Of a stretch of DNA of 5,403 nt, positions 1 through 4,706 are shown in pieces. Source of the stretch: JAFGLP01 sp050014895 (GTDB taxonomy: Bacteria > Chloroflexota > Dehalococcoidia > GIF9 > UBA5629); contig JBEKCL010000226.1 in assembly GCA_050014895.1 (NCBI GenBank), positions 1 through 5,403 on the forward strand. Direction: 5' to 3'. Position 1 is the stretch's first letter; each line of letters begins with the position of its first letter. The notes beneath the pieces were generated by a model. The model saw only the letters and a list, made by a program, of their open reading frames with translations, made no database searches and was not told the origin of the DNA. Both the position numbers and the translations under genes were made by a program.

Positions 1-1
1 G

Positions 2-115
2 TGTTTGTTAGAAATTCTGCGAGCCGCAGATAACTTGGAATCTCTTTGCAACTATCAGTCCAAAACACCGTTTACAAATGTATGGGCAGTCATGAATGTC
101 CTGGGAGAAATATGA
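2..115 (+). CDS. possible C-terminal fragment of an upstream gene
   Basis: This frame is open from the left edge and stops at TGA 113-115, which overlaps the ATG at 112 of the next gene as ATGA. About 37 codons are visible, with the C-terminus ending VWAVMNVLGEI. The ATGA overlap is typical of translationally coupled genes in one operon, and that is the main support. No domain is recognisable, and a stretch this short can stay open by chance. It could equally be non-coding leader of the following gene. Confidence 0.25.
   Translation, partial: CLLEILRAADNLESLCNYQSKTPFTNVWAVMNVLGEI
16..30. repeat. short perfect inverted repeat
   Basis: TCTGCG at 16-21 and CGCAGA at 25-30 pair perfectly around the 3-base loop AGC. 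There is no T-run on either side, so it is a weak terminator candidate at best. It may be a chance palindrome. Confidence 0.3.
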
Positions 116-447
116 AATCATTGATGATCCATGCTATTTCGGCAGCAGCTATCACCCTTATAGTGCTAGCTTTTACTGCCAACGCTAGTCCAGTTTCTGC
201 CGAGGCTTCGGATAATGCTAGCGCAATATATCTGCAGAACTGGGGGCAATGCGGCTGCAAAGCTCCTCAAGCTTCTACAGCAGTCTCAGAAAATACCGGC
301 ACAATATATTTGCGAAATTGGGGCCATATCAGCCGCACAACAGTCCCTATTTCTGCAGTGGTCTCAGACAATGCCAGCATACTATACTTGCAGAACTGGG
401 CTCACAACGGCGGGCGACCATGTCCCAGTTGTCTGCCTAACAACTGA
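112..447 (+). CDS. small secreted protein with three 26-residue repeats
   Basis: I do not recognise this 111-aa protein. ATG 112 is chosen over TTG 46 because GGGAGA (103-108) lies just upstream and because it begins a clean signal peptide: MKS, a hydrophobic core at residues 7-22, then a likely cleavage after VSA (residues 28-30), leaving about 81 mature residues. The mature part carries three copies of S-[DE]-N-x-x-x-[IL]-Y-L-[QR]-N-W-[GA], beginning at residues 33, 59 and 85, so the period is exactly 26 residues (78 bp). Linkers are rich in Ser, Thr, Ala and Pro. Cysteines are at 47 and 49 (CGC) after repeat 1, and at 104 and 107 (CPSC) at the C-terminus. It is probably exported; a surface or extracellular peptide is an inference, and its function is unknown. 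Its upstream neighbour may be translationally coupled. Confidence 0.65.
   Translation: MKSLMIHAISAAAITLIVLAFTANASPVSAEASDNASAIYLQNWGQCGCKAPQASTAVSENTGTIYLRNWGHISRTTVPISAVVSDNASILYLQNWAHNGGRPCPSCLPNN
208..402 (+). repeat. three tandem 78-bp coding repeats (26-residue period)
   Basis: The conserved cores lie at 208-246, 286-324 and 364-402 and encode SDNASAIYLQNWG, SENTGTIYLRNWG and SDNASILYLQNWA. The DNA is also clearly similar: units 1 and 3 share TTTCTGC shortly before the core, then GATAATGC against GACAATGC, and TTGCAGAACTGGG against CTGCAGAACTGGG. The pattern points to internal duplication followed by divergence in which protein sequence was kept. Confidence 0.8.
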
Positions 448-449
448 TT

Positions 450-470
450 AGCTGCCGGAAAAGGCCAGCT
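450..470 (+). terminator. imperfect hairpin just after the repeat-protein gene
   Basis: AGCTG (450-454) pairs with CAGCT (466-470). With one bulged C, two further CC/GG pairs form inside, around a GGAAAA loop. It starts three bases after the TGA at 445-447, the right place for a terminator, but no T-run follows, so a factor-independent terminator is doubtful. Confidence 0.3.
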
Positions 471-759
471 CATACTGTGAGTGACTGTTCATCCCACAGA
501 ATTCTCGGCTGGCCCGGCTTTCGGGGAAACGCTCAAGAAGTGTGCAATCTCTCCATTGCTAACGTGGATTACTGCGTTCTCTCTCCATTCATTACCTGTT
601 TGGGCATCTCTCGTGCTTCAGCACTGGTAACAGATATGACTAGTATGTGGGGTGATGAACCTGACGAACTGCCTACACCGGTAAGCTTGTGGTTTGTGAA
701 CCCGCCGAGCCCCCAATCCATCGCACACGACCCTGGGCAGCCCATATTCTGTAGGTGCC
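471..759. other. stretch with no recognisable gene
   Basis: Open frames exist on both strands here (plus 477-794 from a GTG; minus 569-877). Neither has an SD site at its first start, a recognisable motif, or a composition like the confident genes. The Cys- and Pro-scattered translations look like non-coding DNA or decayed coding sequence. I see no tRNA, no clear terminator and no repeat. Confidence 0.4.
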
Positions 760-843
760 TCAGATGCTTCTCAATCTCCTCGCAACAAAAATAATGGAAA
801 AAGCTATAATAGCTAGTACAATAAACAATTTTTTGTACCCCAT
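760..843 (-). CDS. 27-aa single-span membrane peptide
   Basis: On the minus strand GGAGG (forward 850-854) sits six bases before an ATG at 843-841, one of the best ribosome binding sites in the window. The short ORF stops at TGA 762-760. The peptide starts MGYKK, has an unbroken hydrophobic segment at residues 6-21 (LFIVLAIIAFSIIFVA) and ends RRLRSI. This makes a single membrane span with basic residues on both sides. A TATAAT box lies 33 bases upstream of the start on the same strand, with no good -35. The size and charge pattern fit small membrane proteins, including type I toxin-like peptides. It could instead be the N-terminal stub of a membrane-anchored protein broken after codon 27. No homolog is claimed. 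Confidence 0.45.
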   Translation of the reverse strand: MGYKKLFIVLAIIAFSIIFVARRLRSI

Positions 844-875
844 AACCAACCTCCGGTGGATAAAAAATAATGGAC

Positions 876-881
876 ATTATA
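876..881 (-). promoter_or_regulatory. candidate -10 box for the small membrane peptide
   Basis: Read on the minus strand this is a perfect TATAAT, 33 bases before the ATG at 843, implying a leader of roughly 25 bases that includes the GGAGG site. The hexamer 17 bases further upstream (GTGTAG) is a poor -35, so the call rests on the -10 and the position. Confidence 0.3.
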
Positions 882-960
882 GTTCATCTTATGAAGTACT
901 ACACTGAAAATGACTAGACGCTACACTCGGGCATTAGGATCTGATGATTGGAGGGAAAAA

Positions 961-1146
961 ATGAAAACTGAGTCAGAGATAAAAGAAAAGCTATCATATT
1001 ACAAGGGTCTTTTAGATGGGCTAAATCGACAATCGGTGAAGCAGAAGGAAACAGTTGAGGCCGAGACTTGGGTCACAGCCTTGGGTTGGGTTTTGGCTGG
1101 AACCAAAACCGCGGATTATCCGAGCGACTTAAGTGCCGGAAACTGA
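961..1146 (+). CDS. 61-aa helical hypothetical protein
   Basis: ATG 961 is preferred over the in-frame ATG at 910 because GGAGGG (950-955) lies five bases before it. The 61-aa product is charged and probably helical: MKTESEIKEKLSYYKGLLDG followed by a Lys/Glu/Gln-rich stretch (residues 21-35), then ETWVTALGWVLAG at residues 35-47 and a short polar tail. The overall pattern, a charged helix and then an A-L-x-W-V-L helix, is common in small uncharacterised archaeal, bacterial and phage proteins of about 50-70 aa. No function is known to me. It has no signal peptide or membrane span. It diverges from the small membrane peptide at 760-843, with about 117 bases between the starts. Its last 31 bases overlap a possible minus-strand ORF. 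Confidence 0.55.
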   Translation: MKTESEIKEKLSYYKGLLDGLNRQSVKQKETVEAETWVTALGWVLAGTKTADYPSDLSAGN

Positions 1147-1292
1147 TGCAGCTCTGGCGTTGGCTTCCTTGAGCAATCGACTATCATCCGTGCAATAATG
1201 CGTGCCAGCACGCTCAATCCTTGATTGCAAGCTTCGTTTCGTCTGTCAAGCATTTTGTAGTTGTATCCCCGGCACAGTTCTTGGTCATCCAT
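1116..1292 (-). CDS. possible 58-aa hypothetical protein
   Basis: A minus-strand ORF runs from ATG 1292-1290 to TAA 1118-1116 and encodes 58 aa. It begins MDDQELCRGYNYKMLDRRNE, continues with a predicted amphipathic helix at about residues 25-40 (GLSVLARIIARMIVD), and ends in a short Pro/Lys tail. The composition looks more protein-like than the other frames here, and the ORF fills an otherwise empty gap. Against it, there is no SD close to the first ATG, and its 3' end overlaps the end of the 61-aa gene by 31 bases. A second in-frame ATG (codon 14) has GGGGA about 12 bases upstream. It could be a real small gene, a remnant, or chance. The function is unknown. Confidence 0.3.
   Translation of the reverse strand: MDDQELCRGYNYKMLDRRNEACNQGLSVLARIIARMIVDCSRKPTPELHQFPALKSLG
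1200..1227. repeat. two adjacent perfect short inverted repeats
   Basis: GCGTGC/GCACGC (1200-1205 and 1208-1213) is immediately followed by CAATC/GATTG (1215-1219 and 1223-1227). There is no T-run on either strand. They lie inside the possible minus-strand ORF, so they may simply reflect coding sequence. Otherwise they could form paired hairpins downstream of the 61-aa gene. Confidence 0.35.
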
Positions 1293-1331
1293 TTCTAATT
1301 ATTTAAAAACTGCCCTCTTCAATGCCGTGCT

Positions 1332-1356
1332 TTACCATCCTTCAGGCACGTGGTAA
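1332..1356. promoter_or_regulatory. inverted repeat upstream of the 262-aa gene, possible operator
   Basis: TTACCA (1332-1337) and TGGTAA (1351-1356) are perfect complements 13 bases apart, centred about 50 bases before the start at 1393. A second, overlapping pair, CGTGC (1326-1330) and GCACG (1346-1350), competes with it. TTTACC (1331-1336) could serve as a weak -35, but no good -10 is seen at 16-18 bases. An operator or a leader hairpin is possible; the evidence is positional only. Confidence 0.3.
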
Positions 1357-1392
1357 GGTAATACTGAGCGGGTAGCACAAAGGAAGCGTGAG

Positions 1393-2181
1393 ATGGCAGA
1401 ATTAGACTTCATAGATGTTGTGATAGCTCCGCCAGATATACTTGAGGCAAGTTTGGTGGAGAAAGTCGCAGCCTTAGTCAACAAGGACCTCTATGGAACA
1501 CGCCTTCAACTAGCTGGAAAGGTTCCGAGGATCCTTGCTCGGTACCAAACCGCAGAAGCGGCAAAAGCGATCGTTCAAAGTCTGACTGCTCTAGGCATTG
1601 TGGCATTTATGTGTAAAGATTCTGAGCTTCATAAGCGTTCCGCCGGACGGTTCAGGGCACATAGTTTGAAACGTGAGGAAGGAAAGGTCAGATTCTGGGA
1701 CAAAAGTAATGTGGAGAGAAGCATGCAGACCAAGGATGTATTCTTGATTCTGCAGGGGATGATGCAAACGTATATAGAGAATGAGTCTACAAATACCAGA
1801 ATGAAGTTTAGTCTGCCCAGAACGATACTAATGGGCGGCCTTCCTGTCTGGCGCGCGGTCAAAGAGAAAACCAAGGATGTGACCGCTCAAACTATGTGTT
1901 TCATACGGCTCTATGAACGGTCGTCAATGGAACCCGGCATAGAGATTTTCCAGCATGATCTTGATTATTCATTTCTGGGTCAGCAGATGACCTCCTCCTC
2001 TCAACTGAACTTGAGCGCTACTGCTGCAGAACTCAGAAATGCATTCCCACAGGCAGCTTTCGATGACAGGCTGGCAAAATCCTCCGGAGCGAGTATGTCT
2101 TTTGCTTCCCCGGAGGACAGCATCGAGATTAATTGCAGGTTGATTTACTTATATCACCAGGCAGTTAATAGTCTCGGTTGA
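1393..2181 (+). CDS. 262-aa hypothetical, N-terminal L7/L12- or ClpS-like fold
   Basis: ATG 1393 is supported by AGGAAG (1381-1386), six bases upstream. Residues about 18-75 read as a compact unit: a helix (EASLVEKVAALVNKD), a second segment (LYGTRLQLAGKVPRILARYQ), another helix (TAEAAKAIVQSLTALG) and a strand (IVAFMC). The order, and the A-x-x-I/V-x-x-L-x-x-L-G-I/V-x-x ending, recall the C-terminal fold of ribosomal protein L7/L12 and the adaptor ClpS; this is pattern similarity, not a search result. Residues 86-228 form a second, unrecognised domain with FRAHSLK (87-93), the segment from KFSLPRTIL (138-146) to GGLPVWRAVKEK (148-159), EPGIEIFQHDLDYSFLG (180-196) and FPQAAFDDRL (218-227). There is no signal peptide or membrane span, so it is probably cytoplasmic. 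I believe similar uncharacterised proteins occur in Chloroflexota, from memory only. The C-terminal 30 residues are low in motifs. Confidence 0.75.
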   Translation: MAELDFIDVVIAPPDILEASLVEKVAALVNKDLYGTRLQLAGKVPRILARYQTAEAAKAIVQSLTALGIVAFMCKDSELHKRSAGRFRAHSLKREEGKVRFWDKSNVERSMQTKDVFLILQGMMQTYIENESTNTRMKFSLPRTILMGGLPVWRAVKEKTKDVTAQTMCFIRLYERSSMEPGIEIFQHDLDYSFLGQQMTSSSQLNLSATAAELRNAFPQAAFDDRLAKSSGASMSFASPEDSIEINCRLIYLYHQAVNSLG

Positions 2182-2269
2182 CCGACTAGCAATGTTCCGG
2201 GATTCACAGACCGAACACCCATAAATTCAGCGGTTGCAAGTCATCAATTGCACATCCCTACAAGCCTTA

Positions 2270-3025
2270 TCAACCCCAGGCCAATAGACGGTCCACGGCC
2301 TCAGGTACGCAGGCCAGGGTACCTTCGAAGTCGGCGGGTGGAATACCCGCGGTATTGTTGCCGATGACCTGTTTACTGAACTCCAGCGGCTTCTCCGAAT
2401 GGCTGAGGCTGTCTACCGTCTTGTAGGTCTTCATGCCTATTTTGGCAGCTACCATGTCGTTGGCCGGATCGTCCCCCACCATCAGGCAGTTTTCGGGCTT
2501 CTCGCCTATAAGATCGCAGACCTGGCGGTAATAGCCGAGCTGCGGCTTACAGTAAGACATGTTTTCGATATGCGTCACCAGGGCCAGGGAAACGCCGTCC
2601 AGCCCTGCCCAGGAAAGCCGTTTGCGTTGCGCATTGAGCGGCAGTATAGGATTTGTGGCAATCACAAGCTTGAGATTACGGTCCTGTATGGACTGGAACA
2701 CCTGGCGGGCGTTATCCGGGGCAGTCACTATCTCCTTAACACTATCGAAATCGTGATCGTAGTATTGCTCGAAACGCTGCCAGACCTGTCCGGGGGTCAG
2801 GTCGGTACCCTTTATAAACTCACTGACAAAAAGCTCCCGGTTGGTCATGGAGCCGTCGTTCTTATGTGCCGTCAGCGTGGCGGACATAAGCCGCTCGGCG
2901 AACTTGTCCTGCGGGATCAGGTCGGCGAACCGGGCGGCCACACCGGGGAAAAACATCGCGGCGAATTTCATCTCATCGTAGAAAATGAGCGTGTTGTCCA
3001 GGTCGAATAAAACAGCTTTTAACAT
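2270..3025 (-). CDS. HAD-superfamily hydrolase
   Basis: This 251-aa protein has the four HAD signatures in order: motif I FDLDNTL with D8 (the phosphoryl-accepting Asp) and D10; motif II VIATNP with T124; motif III K160 in YCKPQ; and motif IV GDDPANDM with D185, D186 and D190. A helical cap of roughly residues 17-100 between motifs I and II fits the C1-cap class with phosphoglycolate phosphatase, haloacid dehalogenase and YjjG-type nucleotidases. The family normally hydrolyses small phosphate esters with Mg2+ in the cytoplasm; the substrate cannot be read from the sequence. The length is typical for the class. The start at 3025-3023 puts motif I at the N-terminus as usual; the SD is weak (GGGT about 9 bases upstream). 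It diverges from the alpha/beta hydrolase gene across a 136-bp promoter region and converges with the 262-aa gene. Nothing appears broken. Confidence 0.92.
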   Translation of the reverse strand: MLKAVLFDLDNTLIFYDEMKFAAMFFPGVAARFADLIPQDKFAERLMSATLTAHKNDGSMTNRELFVSEFIKGTDLTPGQVWQRFEQYYDHDFDSVKEIVTAPDNARQVFQSIQDRNLKLVIATNPILPLNAQRKRLSWAGLDGVSLALVTHIENMSYCKPQLGYYRQVCDLIGEKPENCLMVGDDPANDMVAAKIGMKTYKTVDSLSHSEKPLEFSKQVIGNNTAGIPPADFEGTLACVPEAVDRLLAWG

Positions 3026-3043
3026 ATCAAAAATACCCGTTAA

Positions 3044-3072
3044 ATTGTAGGGCTTTTATCTTCAAATGAGAA
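3044..3072 (-). promoter_or_regulatory. candidate promoter of the HAD hydrolase gene
   Basis: On the minus strand TTCTCA (forward 3067-3072) and TACAAT (forward 3044-3049) are separated by 17 bases, 4/6 and 5/6 matches to the sigma-70 boxes. The start codon is 18 bases further on, so the leader would be short. Confidence 0.35.
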
Positions 3073-3083
3073 ATAAATTATTG

Positions 3084-3103
3084 TTGCAGGCCCTATTGCA
3101 GGC
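3084..3103 (+). repeat. direct repeat TTGCAGGC overlapping the -35 region
   Basis: TTGCAGGC occurs at 3084-3091 and again at 3096-3103, 12 bases start to start, in the divergent promoter region. The second copy overlaps the proposed -35 of the alpha/beta hydrolase gene. Tandem sites of this kind can bind a regulator on one DNA face (12 bases is close to one helical turn), but two 8-base copies could also be chance. Confidence 0.4.
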
Positions 3104-3123
3104 GCATGAATATGGCGTATAAT
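3096..3123 (+). promoter_or_regulatory. candidate promoter of the alpha/beta hydrolase gene
   Basis: A perfect TATAAT lies at 3118-3123, with TTGCAG (3096-3101) 16 bases before it as a weak -35 (3/6). The start codon follows 38 bases downstream, leaving room for the GGGAGG ribosome binding site at 3151-3156. The -10 is the strong part of the call. Confidence 0.5.
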
Positions 3124-3161
3124 CTTAATCAGATAACCATTCTTCAAGTTGGGAGGGAAAT

Positions 3162-3998
3162 ATGCAGCAGAAAGAGGGCAACTTCAAAGGAACGGGGAAC
3201 TTTACTCTTTACTGGAGGTGCTGGCTGCCTGATGGACAGCCCAAAGCGGTGATAGTGGTGGCGCACGGGCTGGGCGAACATATCTCCCGCTATGATAACC
3301 TGATCAACCACGTCGTACCCAGGGGTTACGTCCTTTACGGGCTCGACCACCAGGGACATGGCAAATCCGAGGGACAGCGGATTTATGTGGACCGTTTCCA
3401 GGTTTACCTCGACGATTTAAAGACATTCTATGATATGGTCCGCAAGGATAACCCGAACCTGAAAATCTTCCTGCTGGGACACAGTATGGGAGGCCTGATA
3501 GCAACTGCCTATACCCTGCAACACCAGCAGGAGCTGGCCGGGCTGATCGTCTCCGCCCCCCTGTTAAAGGCCGGAGATAGCGTCTCGGGCGGCACCATCA
3601 TGGCTGCCAGGGTGCTCTCGGCGATTGCGCCGAGGATGGGTGTACAGGCCCTTGATTCCACTTATCTATGCCGGGACAAGGCGGTAGTAGAGGCCTATGA
3701 CAAAGACCCGCTGGTCTGCCGCGGCAAGATCACAGCGCGGCTGGGGTCTGAGATGTTCTCAACAATGGCCAAAATTGAGCCTCAGATGTCCACCATTACT
3801 CTCCCTCTCCTGATCATGCAGGGGACGGACGATAAGCTGGTCAGCCGTGAAGGCAGCAAGACCCTGTTTGCCAAGGCGGGATCAAAAGACAAGACGCTCA
3901 AACTGTACGACGGCTTCTACCACGAGATTTTCAATGAAAAGGAGCGCGATAAGGTCTTCGCCGACCTGGACCCATGGCTTGACAGCCATGCCAAATGA
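3162..3998 (+). CDS. alpha/beta hydrolase, monoacylglycerol lipase-like
   Basis: This 278-aa protein belongs to the serine-hydrolase family that includes monoacylglycerol lipases and lysophospholipases (Hydrolase_4 type). Visible signatures are the oxyanion-hole motif HGLGEH (35-40), LDHQGHGKSEG (61-71), the nucleophile elbow GHSMGG (106-111, Ser108), the acid in LLIMQGTDDKLV (Asp224) and YDGFYHEIFNE with His254, so the Ser-Asp-His triad is complete. The cap region is about residues 136-205. The length is typical of bacterial members (about 270-280 aa). The family cleaves ester bonds in monoacylglycerols or lysophospholipids; the exact substrate here is inferred only. There is no signal peptide, so it is probably cytoplasmic or membrane-associated. 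ATG 3162 has GGGAGG five bases upstream. It diverges from the HAD gene and converges with the PNPOx-like gene, with only 44 bases between stops, so it is probably transcribed alone. Confidence 0.92.
   Translation: MQQKEGNFKGTGNFTLYWRCWLPDGQPKAVIVVAHGLGEHISRYDNLINHVVPRGYVLYGLDHQGHGKSEGQRIYVDRFQVYLDDLKTFYDMVRKDNPNLKIFLLGHSMGGLIATAYTLQHQQELAGLIVSAPLLKAGDSVSGGTIMAARVLSAIAPRMGVQALDSTYLCRDKAVVEAYDKDPLVCRGKITARLGSEMFSTMAKIEPQMSTITLPLLIMQGTDDKLVSREGSKTLFAKAGSKDKTLKLYDGFYHEIFNEKERDKVFADLDPWLDSHAK
3973..3990. repeat. perfect 7-bp stem-loop at the end of the lipase gene
   Basis: CATGGCT (3973-3979) and AGCCATG (3984-3990) pair perfectly around TGAC, six bases before the stop codon at 3996. No T-run follows, so it is not a classic terminator. 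It may stabilise the mRNA 3' end or be a coding coincidence (PWLDSHA). Confidence 0.4.
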
Positions 3999-4039
3999 TT
4001 CCCGTCTGGAGAGCAATTCCCTATCGGCACATCCCGTTG

Positions 4040-4068
4040 CCCTCAGACCGATTGTTTTCCGCTGAGGG
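4040..4068. terminator. 7-bp inverted repeat between convergent genes, possible bidirectional terminator
   Basis: CCCTCAG (4040-4046) and CTGAGGG (4062-4068) are perfect complements with a 15-base loop. The left arm covers the TGA stop (4045-4043) of the minus-strand gene. The position between two convergent genes suits a shared terminator, but the loop is long and neither side has a T-run. Confidence 0.3.
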
Positions 4069-4498
4069 AGTCTATTATTACTTTAATAATTGCGGCTTTT
4101 TTAAGCTGCAACGGATCAAAGGTAAACTCCTTTTTTGAGTAATGGCGCATAATAATAGCCAGGGCTGCTTCTTTTTCACCCGGCCCTTCCACCAGGAATG
4201 CTTTCCCTGCTCCCATAACGCTCTTATACTTAGTGCTCCATTTGCATGCCACGTCCGACGCAACCAGCCGTTCATCAACGTAGATAACAAAGCTTACCGT
4301 ATTGTTTGACCGCAGGATATCGATCTTCTTGCCCTCTTTTGCAGAGTGGAAGTACAGGCAGCCGTCTGCATAGCCATAATTCATCGGGACCACGTAGGGA
4401 ACGCTGTTCTTACAAAGAGCCAGTTGGCAAATGCGTGCACGGTTTATTACATCGTCTATATCCGCTCTGTCTGTTAGTTCCCTGTCTGATCTTCTCAA
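4043..4498 (-). CDS. PNPOx-family (FMN-binding split-barrel) protein
   Basis: This 151-aa protein matches the short pyridoxamine 5'-phosphate oxidase-like family (Pyridox_ox_2 type, related to NimA-like proteins). The pattern begins RRSDRELTDRADID (2-15), continues ARICQLALCKNSVPYVVPMN (21-40), YGYADGCLYFHSAKEGKKID (41-60) and MRHYSKKEF (117-125), and ends in an IIKVIIDSLSGKQS strand (137-150). Members usually bind FMN and act as small cytoplasmic reductases or flavin/heme-binding proteins; no specific substrate is claimed. The start is TTG at 4498-4496, which matches the usual N-terminus of the family and has GGGGG five bases upstream. The longer in-frame ATG at 4591 would add 31 residues without family resemblance and lacks an SD. 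It converges with the lipase-type gene and has no operon partner in the window. Confidence 0.88.
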   Translation of the reverse strand: MRRSDRELTDRADIDDVINRARICQLALCKNSVPYVVPMNYGYADGCLYFHSAKEGKKIDILRSNNTVSFVIYVDERLVASDVACKWSTKYKSVMGAGKAFLVEGPGEKEAALAIIMRHYSKKEFTFDPLQLKKAAIIKVIIDSLSGKQSV

Positions 4499-4503
4499 GG
4501 CCA

Positions 4504-4512
4504 CCCCCTTTT
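4504..4512 (-). promoter_or_regulatory. ribosome binding site that sets a TTG start
   Basis: Read on the minus strand this is AAAAGGGGG, followed by TGGCC and then TTG (4498-4496). AAGGGGGTG differs from the ideal AAGGAGGTG by one base. It makes the TTG start more likely than the upstream ATG at 4591 or the GTG at codon 30 of the longer frame. Confidence 0.6.
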
Positions 4513-4629
4513 CAAACAACCCTGTTTGTTCAAACTCAATTTTAAAAGAAACGGCCGTTATTTGCACTTCGTTAAAGAAATCATCAAGCAAATATCAATT
4601 TTGAAGCAGGCTGAATAATAAAACATAGC

Positions 4630-4704
4630 GTGCGATTAGCGTAGCGATTAGAGCATCTGATTTGCACACAGGGGATCAATGGTTCAAATCTTGTATTGCC
4701 CACA
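4630..4704 (+). pseudogene. decayed tRNA-Ala (anticodon TGC)
   Basis: The stretch folds as a cloverleaf with tRNA-like sequence at the expected places: acceptor 4630-4636 GTGCGAT against 4695-4701 ATTGCCC (one mismatch, one G-T pair), TA at 4637-4638, D arm GCGT/GAGC (4639-4642, 4651-4654), anticodon arm TCTGA/ACAGG (4656-4660, 4668-4672) with loop TTTGCAC (4661-4667), variable GGATC, and T loop TTCAAAT (4683-4689). The anticodon at 4663-4665 is TGC, and the loop and variable region resemble tRNA-Ala. The damage is clear: the D stem has a G-A mismatch and a T-G pair, the anticodon stem has an A-A mismatch, the T stem AATGG/CTTGT has two mismatches, and the 3' end reads ACA rather than ACCA. 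It is therefore most likely a non-functional relic or a degraded integration-site copy. Confidence 0.7.
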
Positions 4705-4706
4705 AT

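Noticed and set aside
46..111. N-terminal extension of the repeat protein from TTG 46
   Set aside because: It would place 22 polar residues before a clean signal peptide and lacks an SD; ATG 112 has GGGAGA just upstream.
208..402. CRISPR-like or non-coding tandem array
   Set aside because: The three units are imperfect, stay in frame, keep the peptide core and lack unique spacers, so they are coding repeats.
477..794. 105-aa plus-strand ORF from GTG
   Set aside because: No SD, no motif, composition unlike the other genes, and it runs antisense through the better-supported small membrane peptide.
569..877. 102-aa minus-strand ORF
   Set aside because: Its first ATG has no SD; the strong GGAGG in this stretch serves a different frame (ATG 843-841). 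The C-terminal half has no recognisable pattern, though it could be a remnant.
910..960. Upstream ATG start for the 61-aa protein
   Set aside because: No SD before 910, whereas GGAGGG lies five bases before ATG 961.
2399..3010. 203-aa plus-strand ORF opposite the HAD gene
   Set aside because: The minus strand encodes a complete HAD hydrolase with all four motifs; this is an antisense shadow in GC-rich coding DNA.
3144..3504. Minus-strand ORFs opposite the lipase-type gene
   Set aside because: Antisense shadows of a gene with a complete catalytic triad; no SD or motif of their own.
4306..4545. 79-aa plus-strand ORF opposite the PNPOx-like gene
   Set aside because: Antisense shadow; the minus-strand frame carries clear family motifs.
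4630..4704. Functional tRNA-Ala
   Set aside because: Mismatches in the D, anticodon and T stems and an incomplete CCA end make normal function unlikely.
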